Shown: positions 26,137-35,281 of the stretch, one piece after another
How positions within the stretch are numbered: position 1 is the first letter of the stretch
Layout: each line of letters opens with the position of its first letter
From: Echinicola rosea
GTDB taxonomy: Bacteria; Bacteroidota; Bacteroidia; Cytophagales; Cyclobacteriaceae
Assembly: GCF_005281475.1 (NCBI RefSeq)
Contig: NZ_CP040106.1
Span: forward strand, 5,198,001-5,262,000
Length of the DNA: 64,000 bases
Direction: 5' to 3'
Position numbers and translations under genes: made by a program
Notes under the pieces: generated by a model
What the model was told of the DNA's origin: nothing
Databases searched by the model: none
Seen by the model: only the letters and a program-made list of their open reading frames with translations

Positions 26137-27093
26137 ATGAATTACGAAGCATTACACCATAGGTCCTCAGTTCCAGTGTTGAACCCTAATTATGAACATG
26201 TTTCAGAAAGGGTTTATGAGTGGGCAAGGAAAAAGGGGCTCTTTTTGGGAGAAAACGATTTAAAGCGAAGCTGTTCGCAAAAACATAACAAGTTTGCCCC
26301 ACGACTTTTTCCTGATGCCGGAAAAGAGGAACTCGAACAGATCACCAGGCTTTTTCTGGTGCTGTTTTACTTAGATGATCGGGCGGATTCCCTGCATGGA
26401 AATCGTAGGGTAAATTTCTGGAAAGAACAAATCCAGCTCAATAGGCAAATAGCGAAAGGCAATCTATCGGCAGGCGATGCTGCATCGGCGGAAACCTTCT
26501 GGCAACTACACTGGGGCTGGTTCAGGGACCGTTCGAGGGAAAGGAAAATGGGCACCCGGCTGGTCCGATACGTGGGGAAATTTTTGAAGGCCGGTCTTTG
26601 GGAGGCCAAGAACCTGGCAAAGGAAAAGCAGCCGACCATCATCAAATACGTCCACCAGCTCAAGCACTGTTCAGGTGCCGGTATTGCGGTGGAACTGTTG
26701 GGCTACCTTCGTGCCCATGACTTCCCGGTAGAGGTCTTCCACCACCGCTGTCTCGGTCCGCTGTACCAGACCATCACCGAAATCATCTGTTTTTCCAATG
26801 ACCTTGCCTCTTACGAAAAAGAAGAAAGGGACAGTGATTTCCACAACCTGGTCCTGCTAAAGGAATACCAGTACAAAATCCCCCGCAAACAGGCCGAGGA
26901 AAGGGTCAGGGAACGGCTGGAGTTCCTGGAAGAGGTATACCGGAAACAACAAATCGATTTCCAGGAGTCCTGTCCCGGCAGCCCACCCCATAAACAGGCT
27001 CTCGGCAAGGCCATTGACCGGATGATAAAGGGCATGCATATCTGGGCCACAAGGGACACGGTAAGGTATTCACCAAACAACCTGGACCAATGA
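26137..27093 (+). CDS. Class I terpene synthase (cyclase)
   Basis: This 318-residue protein has an aspartate-rich motif DDRAD (residues 80-84, matching DDxxD) and the NSE triad NDLASYEKE (residues 221-229, matching NDxxSxxxE), both binding the Mg2+-diphosphate cluster. A C-terminal RY pair (TRDTVRYSP) and the length also fit bacterial sesqui- or diterpene cyclases. It ionises a prenyl diphosphate and cyclises it; the product cannot be predicted. It stands alone downstream of the Crp/Fnr gene, with no prenyltransferase or P450 beside it, so the substrate must come from central metabolism. Confidence 0.9.
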   Translation: MNYEALHHRSSVPVLNPNYEHVSERVYEWARKKGLFLGENDLKRSCSQKHNKFAPRLFPDAGKEELEQITRLFLVLFYLDDRADSLHGNRRVNFWKEQIQLNRQIAKGNLSAGDAASAETFWQLHWGWFRDRSRERKMGTRLVRYVGKFLKAGLWEAKNLAKEKQPTIIKYVHQLKHCSGAGIAVELLGYLRAHDFPVEVFHHRCLGPLYQTITEIICFSNDLASYEKEERDSDFHNLVLLKEYQYKIPRKQAEERVRERLEFLEEVYRKQQIDFQESCPGSPPHKQALGKAIDRMIKGMHIWATRDTVRYSPNNLDQ

Positions 27094-27280
27094 AGCTTCC
27101 ACATGAAGCCTTTACGGTACAAGGCCAATCATGAGGGGAAATGCCTCAATTGGAAAAAAAGACTATATTTATTCTGAATATCCAATTCCCGTATCATCTT
27201 AAAAATCCCTGGCAAACAATGGACCGTTCATAAGCAACACCCTGGCACCCCTTATTTTAGTAAACCTGAATATTGATCCC

Positions 27281-27811
27281 ATGAATGCAAAAGAATTTCT
27301 CCTCCAGCACCTGACCGAAGGCAAAAGCTACCAGCAAATTGCCGACGAAAACAATTTACCACGAACCACGCCCACCTTATGGTGGGAAGAGGGCCAAGAA
27401 CTCAGGGAACGGATCAAACGGTCCAACCAACTGTTCAACGGCCGCAAGGACAATCCCAATTTTGATGAATTTGCCAAAATGGGAAAACGTAAGTTCTTCG
27501 AGTGGTTTGAGGACCATGGGCAATCCTGTGATTATTGTGGGATAGCGGCCGAAAAGCTAAAAGCACTTTTCGATTACGAAACGGGTATCCTTGCCACAAA
27601 ACGTGGAAGGGGCCGGGTATTGGAACTTGAACGCAGGGATGCCAAGGGAAACCAGTACAATCCTGAAAACTGCGTCCTGATCTGCTACCCCTGCAACAAC
27701 CACAAAAGCGACCTTATCTCGGAAGCTGACCATCGGGAATATTTTGCCCCTGCAATCAGAAAGTATTTGGAAGATAAATACAGTGAATTGAGACAACTAA
27801 ATGGATTGTAA
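27281..27811 (+). CDS. HNH-type nuclease-like protein
   Basis: This 176-residue protein has an N-terminal helix-turn-helix-like stretch (KSYQQIADENNLPRTTPTLWW, about 15-35) and a zinc-linked HNH-like domain: CDYCG near residue 88, ELERRDAKGNQYNPENCVLICYPCNNHKSDLIS near 113-145. The second CxxC plus N..K matches the HNH pattern, though the usual first His is replaced by the ERRD segment, so activity is uncertain. It could be a homing or restriction-type nuclease. It is a single gene, 188 bp after the terpene synthase. Confidence 0.7.
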   Translation: MNAKEFLLQHLTEGKSYQQIADENNLPRTTPTLWWEEGQELRERIKRSNQLFNGRKDNPNFDEFAKMGKRKFFEWFEDHGQSCDYCGIAAEKLKALFDYETGILATKRGRGRVLELERRDAKGNQYNPENCVLICYPCNNHKSDLISEADHREYFAPAIRKYLEDKYSELRQLNGL

Positions 27812-27943
27812 TGTCCCTAGGTAAATGATATAAATATACGACAAATCAGTAACCTGCACCCAATACATCTAACAAACCAACCAACTACAAAATATTTGAT
27901 TTAATACATTAATTTACTCATTTTAAATACGTTAATAATATTT

Positions 27944-27968
27944 ACCACTATTTTATAGTGGTATTTTT
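27944..27968. terminator. Hairpin ACCACTA-N5-TAGTGGT followed by T-rich tract
   Basis: The stem ACCACTA/TAGTGGT is followed by ATTTTTAT on the plus strand. It lies in the AT-rich gap (27812-28124) between the HNH gene and the FISUMP gene. The gap holds nothing else I can identify. Confidence 0.45.
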
Positions 27969-28124
27969 ATATATTAGCATTAACAACGGGTACTTTTTAC
28001 CACCATCCTGATAGCCCCTAACCGATCCTACTGCAAATGCTTTTGATGCTTTGGCAGCAATAAACAAAGCTTTTTGTCCTTTCCCATGGAATTAACCTTT
28101 TCCCATAACCAAACCATATTTCCT

Positions 28125-29486
28125 ATGAAAAAACAGTTCATTCTTTTGGCCACATTGATCGCAGTCGTTTCGGGCTGTGTGCAGGAAGGAACGGAAACCC
28201 CGCCGATGGGGTCCGTTAGCATTACAGGTATTGAAATCGAACCATTTGGAAGCAGTTCCCCAACCCAACGCCAGGCCGTTACCAGCGACTGGGAACATAT
28301 CTTCCCGGATTCGGCCACTATTATCATGACCAACGAGGCCACAGGCCAGGAATACACTTTGGACTACAATCCCAACGATTTCTCCACTCCACCGCAGATC
28401 CAATTGCCGATGGGTTCCTACACGGTCCTTACCCAAGTGGAAGGCTCCGACATGGAGTATTTCCTCCCCTTTGAGGTCTGGTCGGAATTTGAGGTCAGCT
28501 CTACCAGCCAGGACATCACCTTGGAAGGGCACACCTATTTTGGGCTGGTCACCGTAAAAAAAGACCATGTCCAAAGTGCAAAGCTTGATGGCACGGACCT
28601 GATGCTGGATCCCGACACCAACACCTATTATATCTACGCTTGGGAAAATGACTCCCAGGACATAACGGGAAGGACCTTGGAGGTGCAGGAAGATTTCACC
28701 CAGCAGACCTTGCGAAAGCATTTCTTCATCAATAGCAGGGATCATTTCCACTTCAACGTTTTGGTTCCACAGGGAGAAGTCAACTTTATCGAGCTTGCCT
28801 TGGGTGAATTCCGCTTGATGGAATATGATTTTGACCTGCAGCATGGCACGGTCACCGATGCCTCTGGCTACACCTATACCACCACTAAGATCGGTGACCA
28901 ATACTGGATGACTGAAGACCTTCGCTCGACGGTATTCTGCAACGGTGATAGTATCGCCATCGGCTATTCCAGTGGCTTAGATATGAACGAAGATTCCTAT
29001 CTTCGAACCTTAAATGGTGAATATCCATTATATAGTGCTGCTGTTCTGTCAGACGAACGGAACATCTGCCCATGTGGCTGGCACATCTCCACTGACCAAG
29101 ACTGGAAAGCACTTGAAATCGAATTGGGAATTACTGTGCCGGAACTGGATGCTTTCGAATACGGATCAACTAGAGGAGCCGATGTCCTTGCGGGCACACA
29201 ATTAAAAGATCCCCATACCTGGCCTTTGGATACAGCCTCATCATTGGCAAATACCTCAGGAATATCCGCTATCCGGGGAACCTTCATGTACATGGAAGGA
29301 GATTACTTCCAATCTGATTGGCCCAACGAGCACTATGTAGCCTTTTTCTGGTCTCCGGACTACAGTGATTCCATGGATGTGCAAAGGATCTTCAGAAGCA
29401 TTAGTGGTGATATTCATGGCATAACCAGAAGAATGGTCCCTGAAAACGGAGAATATGGTTATCCTATCCGATGCGTTAAAGATTAA
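28125..29486 (+). CDS. FISUMP-domain lipoprotein
   Basis: The start is the ATG at 28125, which gives a clean lipoprotein signal (KKQFILLATLIAVVSGC; lipobox Cys at residue 18); an ATG at 28074 would bury it. The N-terminal half is a beta-rich domain (about 40-230). The C-terminal part (about 245-453) is a FISUMP domain: GYTYTTTKIGDQYWMTEDLRST, CPCGWHISTDQDWKALE, GYPIRCVKD, a Cys-rich surface module common in Bacteroidota and Fibrobacter. It is probably displayed on the cell surface; the ligand is unknown. A strong terminator follows. Confidence 0.85.
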   Translation: MKKQFILLATLIAVVSGCVQEGTETPPMGSVSITGIEIEPFGSSSPTQRQAVTSDWEHIFPDSATIIMTNEATGQEYTLDYNPNDFSTPPQIQLPMGSYTVLTQVEGSDMEYFLPFEVWSEFEVSSTSQDITLEGHTYFGLVTVKKDHVQSAKLDGTDLMLDPDTNTYYIYAWENDSQDITGRTLEVQEDFTQQTLRKHFFINSRDHFHFNVLVPQGEVNFIELALGEFRLMEYDFDLQHGTVTDASGYTYTTTKIGDQYWMTEDLRSTVFCNGDSIAIGYSSGLDMNEDSYLRTLNGEYPLYSAAVLSDERNICPCGWHISTDQDWKALEIELGITVPELDAFEYGSTRGADVLAGTQLKDPHTWPLDTASSLANTSGISAIRGTFMYMEGDYFQSDWPNEHYVAFFWSPDYSDSMDVQRIFRSISGDIHGITRRMVPENGEYGYPIRCVKD

Positions 29487-29499
29487 CAACTTTTTTTAA

Positions 29500-29530
29500 G
29501 CAGGCGGCACGAAGACCGCCTGCTTTATTT
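29500..29530 (+). terminator. Rho-independent terminator
   Basis: GCAGGCGG (29500-29507) pairs with CCGCCTGC (29516-29523) and is followed by TTTATTT. It ends the FISUMP gene, and on the other strand lies directly at the stop of the dnaE-like gene, where a run of seven A/T also follows, so it may serve both. Confidence 0.75.
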
Positions 29531-32449
29531 CCTTAACCCCACCCCCTTCATCTCCCTCACCTCTACTGCATACACCCCAAATTCCTCTACCACCTTCCCA
29601 TAGATCCTGTAAAAGCCCCCGGTGTGGAAAGGGTATTTCTTGAGCACTGGCGGAAAGTGCACCGTGTCCAGCCAGTCGCCCCGTTCGTCCAGAAAGGTAC
29701 CGAATGCCATGTAGTCCCCCCTTGCCGTCCTGACGGGCTTGGTGGTCACCAGGTGGCCCAACAGGCAGACCTTCCGGCCCACCAACTTGGGAAGCTCCTG
29801 CACGTAGGCCAATCCCTTCCGGTCATCGTCTGCCAGTTCAAATGGGTCTCCCAGTGTAAAGCCGATCAGCTCGATCTCATCATAGGCATCCTCGAGGGGT
29901 TTGTTGGGAAAATCCGGCAGTTCAAAGTCCAGCGGTTCCTCGGTGAAGATCGCCGCACTCGCCGGCTCGGCCTCCATGCGTTTGTGCATAAAGTTGGCAT
30001 GCCAGAGCAGTGCCTTTTTGCCCATGCCCGTAAAGCGCAGCGCCCCGATGCGGATCAGGATGTTGAGCTGCTCGGCATCGGCCCTGGTGCGCGTTATGAA
30101 ATCGGTCAGGCCAAGGTACGGCCCGTTCCGCTCCCTTTCGGCCAGCAGCCGGTCGATGGTCTTCCGCTCGAGGTTTTGCACGTGCACAAAGCCCACGGTC
30201 ACCTGGTTGCCCTTTACCGAGGTAAGGTACTGGCCGGTGTTCACACAAGGGGGCACCACCTTGCCGCCAGCTTTTTTGAGCTCGTGGAAGTAGAACTGCG
30301 TGCGGTAAAATCCGCCGAAGTTGTTGATCACCGCCACCATGAACTCCAGCGGATAGTAGGTCTTTAAAAACAGGCTCTGGTAGCTTTCCACGGCAAAGGA
30401 GGCCGAGTGGGCCTTGGAAAAGGAATAGCCGCCGAAGGACTCCATCTGCCGCCAGACCTCCCTGCTGATATGCTCGGGATGGCCCAGCGCTCGGCAGTTG
30501 GCAAAGAACTTCTCCTCGATCAGCTTGAAGCGGTTGTGCGACCGGTACTTGCCCGACATGGCCCGCCGCAGGATGTCGGCCTCGCCCATGTCGAGCCCGG
30601 CAAAGTGGTGGGCCACCTTGATCACGTCCTCCTGATAGACCATCACCCCATAGGTCTCCTCCAGCAGCTCCTTCATCTTGGGATGCAGGTAGGGAATGTT
30701 TTCCGGGTCGTGGAAACGTTCGATGTACTGCTTCATCATGCCCGACTGTGCCACGCCCGGGCGGATGATGGAACTTGCCGCCACCAGGGTCAGGTAATCG
30801 TCGCACTTGAGCTTGGTAAGGAGCTGCCGCATGGCGGGGCTCTCGATGTAAAAGCAGCCGATGGTGTCCGCCCTCCGGATCTGGTCTGCCACCTTGGGAT
30901 CATTGAAAAAGCGTTCCACGGTGCGGATGTCGATCTCCTCGCCCCTGTTCTGCCTGACCAGTCCGATGGCATCCTTGATATGGGCAAGCCCCCGCTGGCT
31001 GAGGATGTCCAGCTTGAACAGTCCGATCTTTTCGGCCAGGAACATGTCCACCTGTGCGGTATTGAAGCCCTTGGGCGGCCGCTCCATGGCCGTGTACTGG
31101 AATATCGGCCGCTCGCTGACCAGCATACCGCCGGGGTGGATGCTCTGGTAGTTGGGAAAGTCCCGCATCATCGCCCCGTACCTGAGAATGGCACGCTGGA
31201 TCCTGTCCTCGGGCGGAACGGAATCCTTTCTCCGGCCGACCAACTGGTCGATCTCCGGCTTGGGCAGGCCAAAGACCTTTCCAAGTTCCCGGATGATGGC
31301 CCGTCCCTGGAAGGTGGAGAACATGCCCAAAAGCGCCACGTGGTCGCGGCCGTAGCGCTTGAAGATATAGTCGATCACCTCGTCGCGGTCCTGCCAACTG
31401 AAGTCCATGTCAAAGTCGGGCGGCGAGCTGCGGTGCGGGTTCAGGAAACGTTCGAAGTACAGGTCCAGCTTTATGGGATCCACATCGGTGATCTTCAGGC
31501 AATAGGCCACGATCGAATTGGCGCCCGAGCCCCTGCCGACATAGAAGAAGCCCCGGTGCTGGGCATAGCGCACTACGTCGAGCACGATCAGGAAATAGGC
31601 GTTGAAGTCGAGCTCATCAATGATCCGGAGTTCCTTTTGTACCCTTTCCAGCGCCAAAGTGTTGTCCCTTCCGTAGCGCTGGGCAAGGCCTTCCATGGCC
31701 AGCTTTTCAAGCAGGATGCGGTCGTCCTCCTTGGAGGAGGTAAAATGCTTCTTGTTCTTGTCGGCGTGCAGTTCCATGTCCACCGAGCAGCTTTCCATCA
31801 CGCGCAAGGTGTTCTGCAGCATTTCCGGATATTCCCCAAAGGCGTTCCAAAGCTCCATTTTTGTGGGGAAATGCTCCCCTTCCCCTGCGGTGTCGGCGGG
31901 TCCCAGCTTGGAAAGCAGCGTGTTCCCGTCGATGGCACGTAGGATCCTGTGCAGGTTGTACCGTGTCCTGTCCTGGTAGGTCACCGGCTGCAGCACGGCC
32001 CACTTGTCCGGGTGCCGCCCGGGATGCCTGCCGTACAGCTTGGGAAGCTCCTCCCGCCTTACCCCGATCAGTTCCGTCTCTCCGAGATCTTCCGGCCCAC
32101 GGCTTCCGAAGGGATAGATGGTCCAGGTATCCTTGAGTCCCGGCCTCTCCGGAAAGTCCCTTTTGTCCATCAGGTGTTCGGACAGGAACCGGTTGATGTG
32201 CATCAGGCCCTTGTCATTTTTGGCGAGCAGCACGTACATCAGTTTTTGGCCGTTCCTGATCTCGGCACCCAGGATGGGCTTGATGTTCGCCTTCCGGCAA
32301 AAGTCCACAAAGTCCCAGGCATCGGCGGTACTGTTGATATTGGTCAGTGCGAGTGATCTTACCTTTCGTGCCACGGCCATGTCCACCAGCTCTTGGGTGG
32401 CAATGGTACCGTAACGGTAACTGAAATAGGTCTTGCAGTTCAGGTACAT
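29525..32449 (-). CDS. dnaE2: Error-prone DNA polymerase III alpha subunit (DnaE2 type)
   Basis: This 974-residue protein has an N-terminal PHP domain that has lost its metal-binding His residues (MYLNCKTYFSYRYG where active PHP domains have HxH). The polymerase domain has the catalytic PDFDMDF motif near residue 340. The region FSKAHSASFAVESYQSLFLKTYYP is conserved, and a short OB-fold region lies at the end. It is smaller than replicative DnaE (about 1150-1400 residues) and lies 2 nt downstream of a DinB-like gene, the classical SOS mutasome order. It copies past DNA lesions together with the Y-family protein. The gene is GC-richer than the AT-rich island. Confidence 0.9.
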   Translation of the reverse strand: MYLNCKTYFSYRYGTIATQELVDMAVARKVRSLALTNINSTADAWDFVDFCRKANIKPILGAEIRNGQKLMYVLLAKNDKGLMHINRFLSEHLMDKRDFPERPGLKDTWTIYPFGSRGPEDLGETELIGVRREELPKLYGRHPGRHPDKWAVLQPVTYQDRTRYNLHRILRAIDGNTLLSKLGPADTAGEGEHFPTKMELWNAFGEYPEMLQNTLRVMESCSVDMELHADKNKKHFTSSKEDDRILLEKLAMEGLAQRYGRDNTLALERVQKELRIIDELDFNAYFLIVLDVVRYAQHRGFFYVGRGSGANSIVAYCLKITDVDPIKLDLYFERFLNPHRSSPPDFDMDFSWQDRDEVIDYIFKRYGRDHVALLGMFSTFQGRAIIRELGKVFGLPKPEIDQLVGRRKDSVPPEDRIQRAILRYGAMMRDFPNYQSIHPGGMLVSERPIFQYTAMERPPKGFNTAQVDMFLAEKIGLFKLDILSQRGLAHIKDAIGLVRQNRGEEIDIRTVERFFNDPKVADQIRRADTIGCFYIESPAMRQLLTKLKCDDYLTLVAASSIIRPGVAQSGMMKQYIERFHDPENIPYLHPKMKELLEETYGVMVYQEDVIKVAHHFAGLDMGEADILRRAMSGKYRSHNRFKLIEEKFFANCRALGHPEHISREVWRQMESFGGYSFSKAHSASFAVESYQSLFLKTYYPLEFMVAVINNFGGFYRTQFYFHELKKAGGKVVPPCVNTGQYLTSVKGNQVTVGFVHVQNLERKTIDRLLAERERNGPYLGLTDFITRTRADAEQLNILIRIGALRFTGMGKKALLWHANFMHKRMEAEPASAAIFTEEPLDFELPDFPNKPLEDAYDEIELIGFTLGDPFELADDDRKGLAYVQELPKLVGRKVCLLGHLVTTKPVRTARGDYMAFGTFLDERGDWLDTVHFPPVLKKYPFHTGGFYRIYGKVVEEFGVYAVEVREMKGVGLRK

Positions 32450-32451
32450 CC

Positions 32452-33615
32452 CTACCTCCTTTCAAGTTTGCCCACCGCCCGCATGACCGCATGCGACCCG
32501 TGCTTCTTCCGTATGGTGTCCATGGCCTGGTACAGCCGCACGTTCTCCTCGGTATCCCCGAACAGGCTGATCTGCTGGTAGCCGCCCACCAGGTGGCTGA
32601 CCTTTACCCCGATCAGGCGCACGAGCATCCTCCGGTCATAGAGCTTGGCAAAGAGCTCCTTGGCCTTTGCCAGCAGCACATTGTCGTTGGCGGTGTAGGG
32701 TACAATGGCCTGCCGGCTTACGGTGTCAAAATTGGCATAGCGCAGCTTGACGGTAATGCAGCCGCAGAGCCGTTGCTGTTTGCGCAGCAGGAAGGCCACC
32801 CTTTCGGTCAGCCTGACGAGTTCCCCGCCCAAAAAGGCCATGTTGATCGTATCGTTGTCAAAGGTCTCCTCCTTGCCGATGCTCTTCTGCTCGGTATAGG
32901 GCACCACGGGGCTGTCGTCCCTGCCGTTTGCCTTGCGGGAAAGGGCAATCCCGCTTTTTCCCAGCAGGTTCCGCATCATGGGCTCAGGGATTTCCGAGAG
33001 CAGCTTGATGGTCTCCACGCCCATCCTTTTGAGCAGTGCTGAGGTCTTCAGCCCCACGCCGGGCATCCGCTCGATGGCAAGCGGTGCCAGGTAGCCCTTT
33101 TCATGGCCAAAGGGGATTTCCATCTGCCCGTTGGGCTTGGCGTCCTCGGTGGCCACCTTGCTGACCAGCTTGTTGGAGGCGAGCGCATAGCTGATGGGAA
33201 GGCCCGATTCGCGCAGGATCTTCTTTTTCAGCTCCGCGGTATAGCTGCTACAGCCGAAGAAGCGGTCCATGCCCGTCAGGTCGAGGTAGAACTCATCGAT
33301 GGAGGCCTTCTCCACGACGGGCACCTCGCTGCGGATGATGTCGGTCACCACCCGGCTGTGGTGGCTGTAGCTGTCCATGTCCCCCTGCAGGTACACCGCC
33401 GAGGGGCAGAGCCTTCGCGCCAGCTTCATGGGCATGGCGCTGTGCACCCCGAACCTCCTTGCCTCATAGCTGCAGGAGGCCACCACCCCACGGTCGGAGT
33501 GCCCGCCGATGATCACCGGTTTGTCCTTCAGGGCGCTGTTGCCCAGTCTTGCCACACTTACGAAGAAGGTGTCCAGATCAAAATGCACCACATTCCTTTT
33601 CATTTGTCCGAACAT
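32452..33615 (-). CDS. dinB: Y-family DNA polymerase (DinB/ImuB-like)
   Basis: This 387-residue protein has Y-family motifs: HFDLDTFFVSVARL at the start (Met5 is an alternative start), YSHHSRVVTDII, and the catalytic ASIDEFYLDLTGMD near residue 105. A helix-hairpin-helix follows (IERMPGVGLKTSALLKRMG), then the little-finger domain. The catalytic acids (D in DLD, DE in IDEF) are present, so it is likely an active polymerase rather than a dead ImuB. It is first in an operon with dnaE2 and divergent from an XRE-S24 regulator, with a palindromic operator in the 58-bp gap. Confidence 0.9.
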   Translation of the reverse strand: MFGQMKRNVVHFDLDTFFVSVARLGNSALKDKPVIIGGHSDRGVVASCSYEARRFGVHSAMPMKLARRLCPSAVYLQGDMDSYSHHSRVVTDIIRSEVPVVEKASIDEFYLDLTGMDRFFGCSSYTAELKKKILRESGLPISYALASNKLVSKVATEDAKPNGQMEIPFGHEKGYLAPLAIERMPGVGLKTSALLKRMGVETIKLLSEIPEPMMRNLLGKSGIALSRKANGRDDSPVVPYTEQKSIGKEETFDNDTINMAFLGGELVRLTERVAFLLRKQQRLCGCITVKLRYANFDTVSRQAIVPYTANDNVLLAKAKELFAKLYDRRMLVRLIGVKVSHLVGGYQQISLFGDTEENVRLYQAMDTIRKKHGSHAVMRAVGKLERR

Positions 33616-33624
33616 TTTGGTATA

Positions 33625-33668
33625 ATTGGTAATAATTACGACATTATTGTGTTTTAAATATTACCAAT
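33625..33668. promoter_or_regulatory. Divergent operator ATTGGTAATA-N24-TATTACCAAT
   Basis: A perfect 10-bp inverted repeat (33625-33634 and 33659-33668) spans the promoter region between dinB and the XRE-S24 gene. The inner stretch also holds GTAAT-A-ATTAC. It is the obvious site for LexA-like control of the mutasome by the S24 protein. Confidence 0.65.
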
Positions 33669-33673
33669 AAATC

Positions 33674-34489
33674 ATGGACAATACAAGCTTTTTCTGGTCT
33701 TCCAACCTGAAATTCCTCCGTAATCGCATGAAAATGAGCCAGGTGGCACTGGCAGAAAAACTGGACATTTCCCGTCCCAAGGTGAACACCCATGAAAACG
33801 GCCATGTCAAGAACCCGCCCATGGCCGATATGGTGCTGTTCTCCGACTTCTTCCGCATGAGCATCGATACACTGGTGAAGGTGGACCTCTCCAAGCTCTC
33901 CGAACTGAAGCTGCGGGACCTGGAGGCGGGCAATGACGTGTACCTGAAGGGCGGCAGCATCCGCATCCTGGCCACCACGGTCAACAACGACAACCGGGAA
34001 AATGTGGAACTTGTCCCGGTCAAGGCCAAAGCTGGCTACCTGTCGGGGCACAGTGACCCGGGGTTTATCAGTAAACTGCCGGTGTTCAACCTTCCGCAGC
34101 TTGACGTAAACCGAAAATACCGCATGTTCCCCACCGAAGGGGATTCGATGCTTCCCGTGCCCGAGGGGGCCTTTGTGATTGCCGAGTTCCTGCAGGACTG
34201 GAGCGGGATAAAGGAGAAAACACCCTGTATCGTGGTGACCAAGGAGGAAGGTATCAGTTTTAAACTGGTCACGGGCCGCATCAAGGAAAACAGGAGTTTG
34301 TTGCTGGAGTCCCTCAACAGCCTGTACGAGCCCTATGAGGTGGACGTGATGGAAGTATTGGAAGTTTGGAAGTTCCACAGTTATTTCACCGAAAACATCC
34401 CTGGCCCGATGAGCTCCATGGAGCAGATGGGCAGGGATGTCAGGGAGATCAAGGCAACCCTCCATACTTTGGCAAAAAAGGAAAAGTAG
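33674..34489 (+). CDS. XRE-S24 (LexA/CI-like) SOS repressor
   Basis: This 271-residue protein has an N-terminal XRE helix-turn-helix (LKFLRNRMKMSQVALAEKLDISRPKVNTHENG, about 13-44) and an S24 self-cleaving domain: cleavage region around AKAGYLSGHSDP, nucleophile Ser in FPTEGDSMLPVPEGAFVI (about residue 158), and general-base Lys in ISFKLVTGRI (about 198). Such proteins repress damage-response genes until RecA filaments trigger autocleavage. It is divergent from dinB-dnaE2 and followed by a convergent SRAP gene. This XRE-S24 + DinB + DnaE2 set replaces the ImuA-ImuB-DnaE2 mutasome in many Bacteroidota. Confidence 0.85.
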   Translation: MDNTSFFWSSNLKFLRNRMKMSQVALAEKLDISRPKVNTHENGHVKNPPMADMVLFSDFFRMSIDTLVKVDLSKLSELKLRDLEAGNDVYLKGGSIRILATTVNNDNRENVELVPVKAKAGYLSGHSDPGFISKLPVFNLPQLDVNRKYRMFPTEGDSMLPVPEGAFVIAEFLQDWSGIKEKTPCIVVTKEEGISFKLVTGRIKENRSLLLESLNSLYEPYEVDVMEVLEVWKFHSYFTENIPGPMSSMEQMGRDVREIKATLHTLAKKEK

Positions 34490-34501
34490 AGGAGCCTGTC
34501 C

Positions 34502-35179
34502 CTAAACTGGTTGAAGCACTTCGGGCACGTTGGTATTGACGCGGGAATTGGTCACCCCGTCGATGACGCGGTAGCCTTCCATCTTGCTGTCATCGGGATA
34601 GGGCACCATCAGGTCGGACATTTCGTCCTTTTTAAGGTCCTGTAAGAGCCAAGCTTCTGCCTGTTCCCCGTCCAACACCAATGGCATGCGTTTTTTCTCG
34701 TTGTGGATCCCTTCCAACAGCGGGTTGGCCGGGACGGTAATGATGCTGAAGGTCGGCATGTCCTTCCACACCGAATAGATGGCCCCAAGGGTAAAATAGT
34801 CCCCTTCTTTGGGCCTGATAAAATAGGACTGGACCTTTTTCTGTCCATCGGGGTGGTGGGGCTCGAAAAAGCCGTTGCAGATCACCAGGCAGCGGTTTTT
34901 CCAGTAGGCCTTGTAGGAGCCCTTCTCGAACAGCTCCTCCCCTTTGGCGTTGAGCGTATTGGCCTTCCAGGCGGATTCTTCCTTGACCCAATGGGGAAAG
35001 AGCTTCCACCGGTACATGTGGATGGCCTGCCCGTCTGCCGTGCTCATTACCGGCAGGAAGGGCTGTGCAAAACCGTTGAGGTGGTAGCCCGGCTCGAAAA
35101 GGTCCGGTTCGGCCACTTTCTTGCCAAAATCCTTTTCAACGGTCTTGATGTCCTTGTGCAGGGAAACGTGGTAACACAT
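34502..35179 (-). CDS. SRAP (YedK/HMCES-like) abasic-site shield protein
   Basis: I set the start at the ATG at 35179 because SRAP proteins need Cys at position 2 (MCYHVSL); a longer frame to 35215 would bury it. The protein is 225 residues with SRAP motifs: NTLNAKGEELF (Asn and Glu of the active site), CLVICNGFFEPHH, and the IHNEKKRMPLVL segment carrying the His. It forms a DNA-protein crosslink with abasic sites in single-stranded DNA, protecting them during translesion synthesis. This fits the neighbouring mutasome. It converges with the XRE-S24 gene. Confidence 0.9.
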   Translation of the reverse strand: MCYHVSLHKDIKTVEKDFGKKVAEPDLFEPGYHLNGFAQPFLPVMSTADGQAIHMYRWKLFPHWVKEESAWKANTLNAKGEELFEKGSYKAYWKNRCLVICNGFFEPHHPDGQKKVQSYFIRPKEGDYFTLGAIYSVWKDMPTFSIITVPANPLLEGIHNEKKRMPLVLDGEQAEAWLLQDLKKDEMSDLMVPYPDDSKMEGYRVIDGVTNSRVNTNVPEVLQPV

Positions 35180-35281
35180 GGGCTTGAAAAGATGGTGAAA
35201 TACCAATATAGCCAAAAAACCAACAACTCCCTATGCGGGCCTTGTGGAAAATATTGGTTATTTTAAAGGGCATCAATCTCC

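Noticed and set aside
29624..32356. Long plus-strand frames opposite the dnaE2 gene (up to 511 codons)
   Set aside because: They are antisense shadows of a GC-rich gene; their composition is low in normal protein pattern and the minus strand has a complete, recognisable DnaE2.
33103..33657. Plus-strand frame of 184 codons opposite dinB
   Set aside because: Antisense shadow; the Y-family polymerase on the other strand explains the region.
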